NCBI GenBank assembly: GCA_045576735.1
Contig: JAZNGZ010000056.1
Span: forward strand, 45,361-109,360
Length of the DNA: 64,000 nt
Reading direction: 5' to 3'
Origin: RGIG4079 sp045576735
Lineage (GTDB): Bacteria; Bacteroidota; Bacteroidia; Bacteroidales; Muribaculaceae
Below the pieces are notes generated by a model. It made no database searches. It saw only the letters and a program-made list of their open reading frames with translations, and was not told the origin of the DNA. Made by a program: the position numbers and the translations under genes. Of this stretch, positions 7,393 through 20,500 are shown in pieces. Position 1 is the first letter of the stretch, and each line of letters opens with the position of its first letter.

Positions 7393-8592
7393 ATGCCGAC
7401 AAAAGAAGAGAAGAAAAGAAAAGGGTTGGTGGAAGAGATGTCAGAAGTAGAGTTAAATGAATACTCGTCGGCAGATGATAAGTTAAATGCCGGGGTTACT
7501 ACTTCTCCATCCCCTAAGCCTACGAATATACAAGTTAGCAAAGAGCCGGCAAAGGCAGCGGATGAAGGTTGGCAGACTATGATTCCACGCAATGGAGAGC
7601 CGGCACCAACATGGTGGGACACCGGCAAACATGGGGTGTGGGATCCAGACCCGAGGACGCTTGATGAGAATGTTACCGGGCGATACAAACTGATAAGAGA
7701 TAATTGGCAGCAATCGCATAATAGTGCACCTTCGGGAGGCGCAGTGAAAGCTACAACAGTAGACTTGTCAAACGACCCGATAGCTCAACGCATATCCAAT
7801 AGACAAGCCCAGAGCGAGGTTTCGCAGTTGGGCACCTCGGGGGCTCCGGAGATGCCCGATTATGATGCGATAACCAAAAGCTACGAAGCCAAGGCTGAGG
7901 CAGAGCGCAAGGCTGACGCCAAGAGGCAAAAGCGCAGAGCCTTATTTTCGGCGATTGGAGATGGGGTGTCGTCGCTTGCCAACATATATTATGCGACTAA
8001 GGGCGCTCCCGATATGCTTAAGGGGACAACCTCGTTGAGTGCGAAGAATCAAGAGCGCTGGGATAAGTATGTCAAGGGGAGAGATGCAAGGCTTGCAGAA
8101 TATAAAAAAGCGGCCTTAGATAAAGCCGGCAAAGATTACGAGCATCAATACACAAGATGGCGAGATGAGGTTAAGGATATTCAGGAAGCGCAAAAGCAAG
8201 AGCTTGATAGGATTGAGTCCGAGCATAAGATGAATATTGCCGACATAAAGGCGAGACGAGATAATGCGTTGGCCGATGTCAAAATCAAATTAATGACCGA
8301 AAAAGCCGAAAACGCAAAGTGGGACGCCGAGATAGCTGAGGTCGAAGCTAAATATGCGGAAGAATTAAAACAAGAGCAGATTGCCAACTTGAAAAAGAGG
8401 ACATCGGTATTGGGGCAACCGAAGACAGTTATCCGCAAAGGTGGAAGCGGTGGTAAAAAAGGAGGCAGTGGTAAGAGTACTAATCAGGGATACACTACGA
8501 CAGAATATGATGAGAATGGCAATGTCGTCAAAACGACAGTTCGCACGCCCGGGAATACAATAAAAAAGAAAAAAAAGAACCCAATGGATTAA
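7393..8592 (+). CDS. Probable internal virion protein, coiled-coil, 399 aa
   Basis: I start at ATG 7393 (MPTKEEKKRKGLVEEM), 4 bases after the upstream stop; a longer frame from 7357 overlaps the previous gene. Residues about 165-345 are a long charged, Ala-rich coiled coil with a hydrophobic patch near 185-215 (FSAIGDGVSSLANIYYA). The C-terminus is a basic GGSGGKKGGSGK linker and KKKKK tail. Like its neighbours it is probably a virion-internal protein; the exact role is unknown. Confidence 0.6.
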   Translation: MPTKEEKKRKGLVEEMSEVELNEYSSADDKLNAGVTTSPSPKPTNIQVSKEPAKAADEGWQTMIPRNGEPAPTWWDTGKHGVWDPDPRTLDENVTGRYKLIRDNWQQSHNSAPSGGAVKATTVDLSNDPIAQRISNRQAQSEVSQLGTSGAPEMPDYDAITKSYEAKAEAERKADAKRQKRRALFSAIGDGVSSLANIYYATKGAPDMLKGTTSLSAKNQERWDKYVKGRDARLAEYKKAALDKAGKDYEHQYTRWRDEVKDIQEAQKQELDRIESEHKMNIADIKARRDNALADVKIKLMTEKAENAKWDAEIAEVEAKYAEELKQEQIANLKKRTSVLGQPKTVIRKGGSGGKKGGSGKSTNQGYTTTEYDENGNVVKTTVRTPGNTIKKKKKNPMD

Positions 8593-8598
8593 TAAGAC

Positions 8599-11500
8599 AT
8601 GAGCGACAACAAAAGAAAATTATATAATGCATTATCTCAAGACTACGATTTGGGTAGTTATGAGAAATTCGTCAATGATATTGCCGATGAGGGCAAGCGT
8701 AAAAAACTATATGAGGCAACGAAAGAAGAATATGACTATGGGGATTATGATAAATTCTCATCGCAGTTAGGTTATCCGAATTCGGCATCACCTCAAGTTG
8801 CCACCACACCGACGAACAAGTCGGAAACACCGACAACTTCGGTAGCGTCAACGGTGCAAGAGGCATCGCCAAGCGCAGAGGCGACAACGCAGCCGACGAA
8901 TGTGGTAGAGGCGGCAAAAGTATCTAATGCCACTAATACGCAGCCGACGAAAGTGTATAAGCCGGTGGATTATCCATGGGATGATGAGCAACCAACGAAT
9001 GATGGAGTATTTTATCGTGCGTCACCACAAGTACAAGCGCAAGTGCAGTCGCAACAGTCGCAACAAACGCAATCAAAAGTCGCACCACCGCCCCAAGGAA
9101 CTACTCCGGTAGCTCAAGCGCCAACTACAGGGGAAAAATCCTCAGAGGGGGAAACGCAAAACGATGAGTTTGAGAAATCATTGGAGCAACTAAGGTCGCA
9201 GTTTGGTGAGAGTAGTTCGGACGGCTCTTGGGAATATCACAAAAGTTGGGATGAGATACGCAGGGGAGCATATGTAAAGAAAGTGGACGAGATGCTCCAA
9301 AGTATATTCGACAGTGACATGCCGATAGATGACGCTGACCTTGTTTCGTTGGTCTCAATGCGTAATGGGGAAAATTCTAGTCAGTCGATAGCTGCATTTA
9401 ACAAGTATGCAACCCCAGAGCAAAAGGAGCGATTCCAAGCGTTGGAGAAGTGGCGAGAGCAAGATGCATTGACAGAGAAAAAGATAAACGCAGTAATCGA
9501 CCAAAACCCAAAACTATTTCTATTATTAAAACCTAAAGGGTGGGATATAGATGCGGTAAAAAGATATATCGCAGACCAGTTTGTATATGGGGAATATAAT
9601 AACGAATTATTGTGGTATGCCGGCGAGGGGAGTGAGATTCCTAATCAAGAGCAGTTGGCCAAATATATAATCTCTCAAGAATTAGAAATAGCGAGCCGTT
9701 ATGGTAAGGCGGCACATAAGGCATTTATGGATAATAGCTTTGACTCGGAGGCGACTCAACAATTATTTAATGCAGCCTTGTGGGCGGAGAAGAATTGGGG
9801 TTATGCGACAAAGGTCAACTTCCCGGAGCCATTCAGACGAATGTATGAGACGTATGTGGGCGATGCAGCCGAAAGAGGGGAGCTTGGCACGGAAGAGTTC
9901 GAGGCGCGAGTTAATGATGCTTTTGCCAAGTTGAATACATATATGGGCATCATGGAGGCGATGTCGGCAGAGGAGCGGGAAAAATATCTCCCCGAAAATT
10001 GGGTTGAAGAAATATTCACGCCATATAGCGCTTATCGTCCATCGGAGATAAAGGCTGTAGAATATGTAACGAATAGAGATTTATTGTCACATCTTGATGA
10101 ATCCTTGCGAGAGGCAAATGGGGTATATAATGATTATGTCTCAGATTTTGTTAACCAAAAGACGGGAGATAGGTCGTTCGGAGAGCGGCTTATTGATGCG
10201 GCAACAAGTTCTGCCGGAGCTGTGAGTCCTACGGATATACAAGCGAGCATAAAGGGCGCTAACTCTGCGTATGGTCAAGTTCCATTGCAACAATTGGTCG
10301 TTAATGTTGATGAACTCGACCATCGAGGGCAAAATGCTTACTACGCCAAAAAGATGTTAGAAGAGGTTGAAGAACTAAGGAATAATGGCAATCCAAGTAG
10401 TGTAATCGAGGGACTTTATAATGGCTTTAAAGCAGGCTTCTTCAATGAGTCGACATGGGATTTTGGTGGCGATGATTTAGCTCGAGCTCGAGCAATCAAA
10501 CGAACCGTTGAAAAGGTTGATAGAGGAGAAGAATTGACCAGAGAGGAAGATATGCTTATGGAGGCATTGGCAATGTCGATGGCCGCAAGGATGTTGTTAG
10601 ATACAAGCATATCATACGACGTGGGTAATGGAGTAGGGATTAGTATTCCCTATCTGATAGAGATGGCTTTCCCGATTAAAGGTGGACGAGCTGTAGCAAG
10701 AGGGTTTTACAAATGGGCGATTAAAAGATATGGCAAGGGCGTGCTTAGAAGTATTCCCGGGAAGATGGTTGGGGGCGCTGTACACTTATTAGGCACTGGG
10801 GTTGATGCTGCCGCAAGGACAGCATTGGTAGGTACTTCTAAGGTTGCCGCCGGGGCAACGGAGCGAATGACCAAAGACTATGAGTTGGGGGAAGGCGAGA
10901 ATGGTGAGCCTACTGTAGAGATAACCGGGCCCGGATTGGGTGCCGGACAAGCAATTGGAGAGGCATTCTATGACCAAGCCAAAACCTATTGGGTGGAAGG
11001 AGCCGGAGGAGAGTTAATAAGCAGGATATTTAATCCGGTGGCAAGAGGGACGAAAGCTCTTGGCAAAAAAATGGGGATAGATTTTGGGAGTGCTAATACA
11101 GCCTGGAGCACATTTGTTAAGCGGACCGGGTGGCATGGGACACCGGTGGAGTATGCTGAAGAGGTGTTGGATCAAATATTATCGACACCGGTAACAGAGC
11201 TAACCCTTGATAGCAATGAGCAGACCGGCATCTTTACGGTAAAGAATCAAGTGACAACCGCATTGACATGCATGGTGCTTGGGTCGGTATTGAATGCTCC
11301 TAACGCAGTAGCGTATAAGAGTGAGTCTAAGCGCACGGAGTTGATGCGAGAGAATTGGAGCAAGCAAGGCGAGGTGCTATTTGGCAATAATTGGGGCGAT
11401 ATACGAGCCAAGATTGATGGAGCGACCATGAATGACTTATCTACCATCGTGACAGAGATAATTGCCGATCCCAAATATTCAGCCAATCAGAAGAAGGTAG

Positions 11501-14500
11501 TGTTGCGTTATGCCGGAGCGATGGCTCAAGACCAAGCATTGTTGAGTGCCGAGGAGCAACGAGAGATGGATTACCAAGGTGAGCGAGTGATAGATGCACA
11601 AGGGTGGGTTGACGAAGGTTATAACGAAGGTTATGATGCGACAAGCGCCGAGAGCCGTAGGGCAGTAGCCGAGCAAGACCAAGATGCACGCAAAGCGGTG
11701 ATTGACTTGTTGGGGTTGCCCGAAGATGCAAAAGTAGCGGAGGTGATTCAACAACGATATGACAGCAAGAATTTACGCACAATCAGCACTAAGATTATAG
11801 ATGACTCCGATTTAAATAGAGAGCAAAAGGATATAATGCTCGATTATGTTGCATCGCAAAAGCGCATACAAGGAATGCAAAAGCGTCACGCCGATGAGGT
11901 GGAGATGGCTGTAGATTATTTTGGTGCGGTGGTAGACGGTAATAGCAACAAGCAGACCAGTCAGTTGGTTATAGGCACGCTTAAGGACGGTGAGCGAGAG
12001 GTGTATATAGTCGATGGCGAGGTGATGTTGCTCGAAGATGGTACGATAGATGTGGCAAATTCGACTGAGAGTTTGTTTGTCAGAGATGTAGACACCGGAG
12101 AGACAGAATCTATCTCGGCAGGGGAATTGATGGGTATTGAGGTACAAGACCCGGCAGAGGTCAAGGCACAAATAGCCGAGGATATTAAGACCCGAATGCA
12201 ACAAGAGTATGATGCATCGTTTGACACTGAAAGCACAGGAGGAGTTGGAGCACAAGCACCGGTAGGAACCGGGTTTGAATCTTCCCCAATGGAAGGAGAA
12301 GATAATGCGGATGATGGGAAAGGCGAAGCAATAGATGAGACAGCAGATGCAGCAGAAACACCTATGTATAGACAAGGTGATGAGGTGCGCGTTGTAGATA
12401 GTGCAGGGAATGAGTTGACCGGGGTTGTACTAGAGGAGGAGAATGTTGATGGAGAAGTTCTTATCGAGGTGGGGGGCAGAGTTCTACCTATACGAAGAGA
12501 TGCTCTTGATGCGATGAATTCTCAGCCAGAAGCGGGCTCGTCGGCAGAGGTTGACAGTCAAGAGGGCGATGGCGATACAGAAGCAGAGACCGAGAGCCAA
12601 GAGATTGACGACATTGAGGAAGGAGAGACTTTAGGTGATGTCTTTAAAACATTCACTACCAAAAAAGGAGAAGTTGTAGAGCAACGCACAAAAACCAAAG
12701 TGCGAGGTGGAATAAGGTACACAACCATACATAGCACAAGAAATGGGAATGAGGTAACGGTAGGAAATAGTTATTTCCCTATGCCTGATGGGTTAGAAGC
12801 AATATATATACCGGAGGGAGTAGAGGTCCTTGGGGTTAAAGAGTTGCGAGAAGATGTAAACAGTGGAGCCAAGAGTGGGACAATTGTTGTTAGGTTAGAG
12901 GATGGTGGATTGGAAACAATGGAGTCGCCCCTTATAATGAAGCAACAAGAGGAAGGAGAAGAAGCTACCGATGAGACGGATAATATTGGTGGAGTAGATG
13001 CAGAATATAGTCAAAACGAAGAAGATGAGACCAGCGATGGCGAAAGTGTATTGGACGGCGAGACCGGAGAAGATAGCCAAGAGGACGATGATAATTCACA
13101 ACAGGAGGGAGATTCCGAGGGGGCGAAAGACACCGGCACCGAAGATATATTAGGAGGAGAGGGAGATGTGGAAGGGAATTTAAGCGAAGACGAAGCGTCT
13201 ATTCCGGTAGATGAGAAAGGTGAGCCGATGTATGAGAGTGCACCGGTGGAGGCTACTATTGCGGATATATATAATGACCCCGACCTCGATGAGGAGGAGG
13301 CTGATGCTTTTGTGCAGGCTAAGATAGATGGGGCGACCAAGCGTATTGCCGACCTTGAGGGACGCAAACCACAAATGGGTGAGAGTAAGGTTGCATTCAA
13401 GGAGGAAAAGGCGAAGTGGCGTGAGCAGTTGGAAGCAGAACAAGCGTCGTTGGCATATTGGCAAGGAGTGCAAGAGGCGCGAGCGAAAGAATCTACCACC
13501 TCCCCCTTACAGGGTACTCCTTCTATTTCGCAGAGCGAAACAAGAGGAGAGTTAGATACCAATGGTGAAATGGGAGAGATAGGAGAAATGTCTGCTGAGG
13601 CTGAAGGTGATGATGTGAGTGAACGAGACTCTAAGGTCGATAAGGACACTAATGTCACTGAGGAGGGCAGTGTCACAGAAGGGACAGTTGAGGAGGAAAC
13701 TCCTATTGTAGAGGAACAAACACAAGAGGAGACAGGGGAACTGACCACCTCTCCCTTACAGGATTCTGCTCAGTCGCAAGCGAGTGGAGGGTTAAGTGAG
13801 GACTTAACTGAAATAGTCGGTGAAACTGACCAGTTGCTTGCAGAGCGTAAGCGAGTGATGGAGGCGTGGATCCAGGCCGAGGAGGGCGCTGATAAAGATG
13901 CGAAGTGGGGCGATTATTCACAAGCCATTGACGCATTGGAATCCTATGCGATGGGGTTGAGTGATGAGCAGTTGGCGGCATTGCAAACGCATTATGGCAA
14001 AGGAGAAGTGAGGGAAATAGACGATGAGATTAGTCGTCGAGATGAAATCAAAGTAAAGAATGCCCAATATGACGAGTTGTTGTCGAAACAATATCCGATA
14101 GAGCGTAAGGGGAGAAAGGGGACAGGGAAACTCGAAGATGCGTTGAGTAAAGATGTGACACGACCGGTGATGACGGGAGTGTATCATGATGAAGATGGTT
14201 ATGCTGTGGCTACTGATGCGAAGGTGTTGGTTGCAGATAAAAGGGAGTATAACGGACGCAAGAAGGGCAAGATAATAGGCAAAGATGGTAAGGAGATACC
14301 GGGCAATTATCCAAAATGGAAACTTGCAATCCCGGTAGAAACGGAAGCGTTGCCAATAGATTTGCAAGATTTGTCGGGCTTTATCGGAGGAGTAAAGGCT
14401 AAGTTAAAGGAGAACGGCATCAAGCCAAAGGACTATGGCAAGGCAGTGGTAATGATAAAGACCGGAAGCGGAACGATAGTCTATTATCCTGTTGATGCAT

Positions 14501-17500
14501 TAGAAACATGGCTCAATGGCGCTATGCGATTGGGTGCAACCGGAAGTGATGTCGGAGTATCTGAAAGGAATGGATTTATTGTAGCCAAGACCAAGAATGG
14601 AGTTGCCATGTTGGCATCGAAAGGGGGATTGGCATATAATGATACCGGCATTGTCTATGAGGTGAATCCTTCACCATCGACCCCTCAGTCGCGGAGCGAC
14701 AGCTCCCCTAATGGCAGGGGAGCACTTGAGAAGCAAGTGGGTGGTGGCGTAATGGAAAATGCGACCGAAGCACAGCGATTGGCTACTGAAGCGGTGATAA
14801 CTTCTCTTGAGGCGAGTGGCATTGAGGTTGTTGAAGCGAGTGATGCCATGGCGGAGGCTGTGATGGGAATGGGAGGAGTGGAGATGAGTGCGAAGAAAAA
14901 AAGAGCACTCGAGACCGCGTCCGTTCAAGAAGAACATCAACCAACTGTCGTCTCAAGTGCTGATGGTGCAAAGGTACTAAATAATCTTGATAATGTTGCA
15001 ACCGAATACGAAGAAAAATCGAATCAATCTAAAACATTCCTTGGCGATGTAGCCAAAGCACTTGGAGCAGAACGCAAGGGAAGTGGAAGCCAATATGTAA
15101 CTTTTGAGACAAAGAATGGCAAGGTTGTTACAATCCGATTAAGCAATCATAATGCAACTGTTTCCAATTTTGACAATAATGGAGAAGCCGATGGGATAAG
15201 TATTGTTGTTTCGGCAAAGGGCAACAACGGCATGACAAACGATGGTGATGCTCATGTAGTGGAGCATTACTATGATGCCATCAAATTGCGTAGAGCAGAG
15301 GGCAAGCCATTGGCTGATATTGTGCGCTCGATAAAGCAAGCGTTGTATAGTGGTGAGTTTACCGACACTACCGGTCTTGCAGAGCGTCAAGAAGTGAATT
15401 TGAATGAAATAGAACCACAAATTGTTTACCATGGCAGTGGTGCGAAGTTTGATGCATTTGACCACAGCCACATGAGCGAGGGTGAAGGAGCGCAAGCCTA
15501 TGGCTGGGGAACTTATGTGACCGAGGTAGAAGGTATCGGTAAACAGTATGCAAACACAATGCGAGATAAAGCAATAACGGATAAGCACAGGGAAAATGCA
15601 ATTATAAATAATCTTGCTCGGCAAGTATTAGTTTCAAATAATGGCAATAAGGCAGAAACTCTTGATTATCTTCGAGGTTTGCTTAACGAATCCTGGAGTG
15701 ATAAAAAACGTGTTAGAGCACAAATAAAGATAATCGAAACAGGAAAATTCTTGCCCGAAACTAAAGTTAAGGCACAGCTTTACACTGTAGAAATCCCTGA
15801 GGACAATGGGAGCAATTATCTGTATCATGATAAGGTGACGGCAAATAATGTCATTGCCGACGTGAAACGACGATTGTATGATATACTTTCACAAGGTCAA
15901 TACAAGGGTGCAGAACGAGAGTTGCGCGAAGAACTCGATGAAGTGTTTGTTTCAGGATTAGAGGGAGATGTGTTGTATAACAATGTATCGGCTTATCTTG
16001 GTGGTGATAAGCAAGCGAGTCAGCTCTTTAACGAAATGGGCTTTGTGGGAATTAAATACCCGGCACAATACACTACAGGTGGCAGAGCGGATGGGGCAAG
16101 CAATTATGTAATCTTCAATGAGGCTGATGCCAAGATTACCAGCAGGGTGGAATTTTTGAAGACTCCGCAGGGAGTGGTATATGGATGGACTGATGGGAAG
16201 AAGGTTTACTTGACTAAGGAGGGGATGAATCCTGAGACTCCTATCCATGAATATACTCACCTATGGGCGAGAGCGATGATGCAGGGTAATGCCGAGGGTT
16301 GGCAGAGTGTTAAGGATTTGCTTCGTGGCACGCCTATATGGAATGAGGTGATGAGTGATGCCAACTATGCGGATATTCATGGCGATGAAGATGCAGTTGC
16401 GAGTGAGTGTTTGGCTCGCTTGAGTGGCAAGGAGAATGCCAAGCGCATGGAGGCAGAGGCTCGCAAGATGATTGATGAGGCAAAAGGAGTGTTTGCCAAG
16501 GCTGATGCCGTGACGCTTGTGGAGCGCATGAAAAAGGCTTTGCAAGAGTTTTGGAATTGGGTAGGGAAGAACCTATTTGACATCAAGAGCTTCGGCAGTA
16601 TCGAGGAGGTGACGGATAGAGTGCTCTATGATTTAATTCATAATTCACAATTCATAATTCATAATTCGGAGTTGCCGGGGATTGATAAGCAGATTATCGG
16701 AGAGAGGGGAGCGAGTGCTCTTGATAAAGCAGATGAAGCGACCCATAGAATGGATAATCTTGGGGTGGCACGAGAAATGGAGGACGATGGCTTGTTGTTT
16801 AGAGATGGCGATGTGACCACCTCCCCACTTGGTTCAGGAGGAGAGTTGGGGACTACTGCCGAGGCATCTACAGTAGGCTATAGTGATGCTGAGGTGAGTA
16901 TGGCTAATGACCCTATAGCGAAGGTGATGGGCAAGAGTCAACGCAGCAAGAAGCAACAGGCGAAGTTTGCCGAGCGTGTACGCAAGGCGATGCGAAACCG
17001 AGTTGCGGAGCTTGCGGAGAAGATGCATCTTGATAATGTGGAGGTAGTGGAGAGTTCACAATCTACCCCCTCCCCGCAGGGCGGTACTCCCCCTAAACAG
17101 GGTTCAGGGGGAGAGTTGAACGCCTCTAATGGTGGTGTGATGAGTGCGCGAAAGGCGAGGGCAAAGGGTTGGTTTGATATGAAGACCGGACGTATTGTTA
17201 TCAATATATCGAATCATTTGTCGGTTGCAGATGTTGAACGTACGCTATTGCATGAGGCTGTGGCTCACTATGGGTTAAGACAGTTGTTTGGGAAGCAGTT
17301 TGACACGTTTTTGGATAATGTTTATCGGTCTGCCGAAGCGGATATTAGAGCGCAGATAGTTGAGCTTGCGAAGAAACATGGTTGGGACTTTAGGACGGCG
17401 ACCGAGGAGTATTTGGCAGGATTGGCAGAGGACACCAATTTTGAGGCATTGGAGCATAATTGGAGTTGGTGGCAACAAATCAAGCAATTCTTTATGGATA

Positions 17501-20500
17501 TGCTTGAGAGTATCGGTTGGAGGTATCAAGGCCCCGAGTTGAGTGATAATGAGTTGCGTTATTTGTTGTGGCGCAGTTATGAGAATATGGTGAACCCGGG
17601 ACGTCATCGCAGTATCTTGGGTAAGGCTGAAGATGTAGCGAAACAGTATGCGTTGGGCGTAGGTAATTATAGTGCAGATGCCGAGACTATGAGCCAAGTT
17701 GCAGAGCCCAAATTAACAATAGGCGGCATCGATTTGGGGAAAATCAAAGCCACAAGCAATGGACGAAAGGTGATAGCGACAACCCGAAGCGGACATAACC
17801 AGATATTCAAGTCGGTTCATAAGTATGCCATAGAGAAATTCGGGGCAGAAAATGTTGAATATGAGAAAGCGAAATCGGGATCAATCTATATGACAGTTGA
17901 TTTGCCGAATGGTCACTATGTGGAAATACGATTTGCGAGTCATACTCCATCGGGATATTCAGCCGGTGAGATCGAAACTAAAGCCGAAACAAAAGGGATT
18001 GGTTGGAGTGCGATAAATGGCAGTGTTGGAGCAAAGGTTGATATTTCATTTAATACAATGACGAGTGATGATTTACAAGCGTTTCTTGATTTGATGAATG
18101 AATATGCAGAGAATGGTTTCCCACAGGAAGTGGTAGATGAGCTTCAATCGTATCGAGCAAAACCCAATGAAGTGTCGGAAGCGTTGGGGATTTCGGTTGA
18201 TACGTTGGCTGAAGGTGGAGAGTTGTATAGTGATGGAGATGGTATTGAGGCGGTGAATGAGCGATTTAATACAGAACTCCAACAGCAAATAGATGGAACA
18301 TTACCAAAAGGTCATATCTATCAATTGGGAATGCCAAGTGAAGTGTTGTTGGCCACAGGCATAGCAAAAGCTCCCATTCAATTAAATTCACAACGATTAA
18401 TGGAAAAATCTTCTAACTTTGGGCATGATTATGAGTTGTCGGAACTAAAGGATTTAGTAAAAGCGATAAACAACCCAATAGCGATATTTGCGTATGGAGA
18501 TAAAAATAAAGCACAAAATATCGTTGTGGAGATTCAGCATGAAGGTAAAAACTTTATTATTGGGCTTTCTATTCGACCAACGGTTGGTGGTCAAGTGTTG
18601 GATATAAATAGTATTCGCAATGTATTCCCAAAAGATAATGCAGAATGGTTAAATTGGATTACTCAAGGGAAAGCATTGTATATAGACAAAGAAAGAGTTC
18701 AAGACTTGATAAACCAACAGCGAACCAATCTCGCTGACGTGGAATATCTTGACTTGAACTCCATTGCAAATATAATACAAAATTTTGAGAATCCAATAAT
18801 TTCACGTGAAGAAAATAATGAGTCTAATGGGTCTAATGGGTTATCAAATGGGTCTAATGGGTTGTCAAATGGGTTATCAAATGGGGAGCGTGATAGCGAC
18901 GAGGGTGTTTTGTTCCGCGATGGGGATGTTACGGTAGATGATTTAGGAGAGCGCGACCGAGTTATAGCGAGAGATGCGTATGAGCGAATGATGTCGCAAG
19001 GGCGTTATCAGTTTACCGAGGCGATGCAGGACTCGATGATGGGGTTGAAACTTTTGTATAAGGCAATCCTTGGGAAGAAGATGCGAGTGGAGGATATACC
19101 TGACTTCGAGAATGCTTATGTGGCGGAGAACTTGATGAGTAGTCAGAATGCCGCCGAGCAACATGTGTATTTTGTCAAGTTTGTGAAGCCATTGTTGGAT
19201 GCGGTGTATAAGTTGGCCGGAAGCAATGCAGAGAGCAGACAGCAGTTGACCGATTATATGATGGCAAAGCATGGGCTTGAGCGCAATCAGGTGATGGCAG
19301 GGCGCGACGCCAAACGAGTTGCTGATGAGGCGGTGAAGGATATTGTCGAAGAAGACAAGAAAAATGTGAAATGGCAGGAGGTTTACAATGAGGCGTTGAA
19401 AGAGAATCGAAGACGTGATTATTCGGGTTTGACTACATTGACCGGAAAGGAGAATGTGGCGGAAGCTGAATATGAAGCGCAAAAGATGGTCGAGGAATAC
19501 GAAAAGGCTCATGGGGAAGACCAGATAACCGAATTGTGGGAGCGAGTAAATGCCGCCACAAAGAACACACTTGAGAAATTGTATCGCAGTGGGTTGATGG
19601 GCAAAGAGCAATATGAGCAAACCGATGCGATGTATCAATACTATATTCCGTTGCGAGGATGGGAGCAGACAACGAGTGATGAGGTGTATGGTTATCTGAC
19701 TTCTAAGAATGGCCCGATGGGGAGTCCGATCAAGCACGCAAAAGGGCGTACGAGCAAGGCAGATGACCCAATCGCCACCATAGGGTTAATGGCCGATGAC
19801 GCTATACGCCATGGCAATCGCAACAATATGAAGCAAAGATTTTTGAACTTTGTATTGAACCACCCAAGTGATGCGGTGAGTGTGAGTGAATTGTGGTTGG
19901 AATATAACGAAGCGCTCGATGAATGGGTGCCGGTATTTCCCAATATAGATAAAGATGATAGTGCTGAAGAAATAGAGCGCAAGACTCAAGAGTTTGAGGC
20001 ACGAATGGAAGCCCTTGCAAATGAGAACCCCGACAAGTATAAACGAGGGAAAGATGCGGCGAACATACCTTATAAGGTTGTTCCGGGTAATGAGAGAGAG
20101 CATCAAGTGTTGGTTAAGCGAGGAGGTCGCACCTTCGTGTTGACAATCAATGGCAATCCGAGAGCCGCACAAGCGTTGAATGGGTTGACTAATCCCGATG
20201 TGAAAGCAGATAGCGTTGTTGGCCCGATGTTGGATTGGTTGCAAGCAGGCACAAGGCAATTGAGTGCCTTGTACACAACACGCAACCCCGACTTCGTGGT
20301 TAGTAACTTTTTACGAGATATGATTTATTCAAACTCTATGGTTTGGATAAAAGAGTCACCTAAGTATGCAGCCAAGTTTCACAAGAATTGTGTCGTAGCC
20401 GGGACAATGTTGCCTATTCTATTGACAAAATGGGAAAGGGGCACGTTGGATATGAGAAAAGAGCTTGAGCATAACTTCTTCTTATTTATGATAAACGGAG

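Noticed and set aside
6828..7688. Leftward 286-codon frame opposite the two internal virion genes
   Set aside because: It covers two well-supported rightward genes and their junction, and has shadow-like Leu/Ser/Arg/Cys composition.
13011..13748. Long leftward open frame of 245 codons inside the giant gene
   Set aside because: It is Ser/Val/Pro-rich because it mirrors the acidic linker codons of the giant gene; no motif and no start signal.
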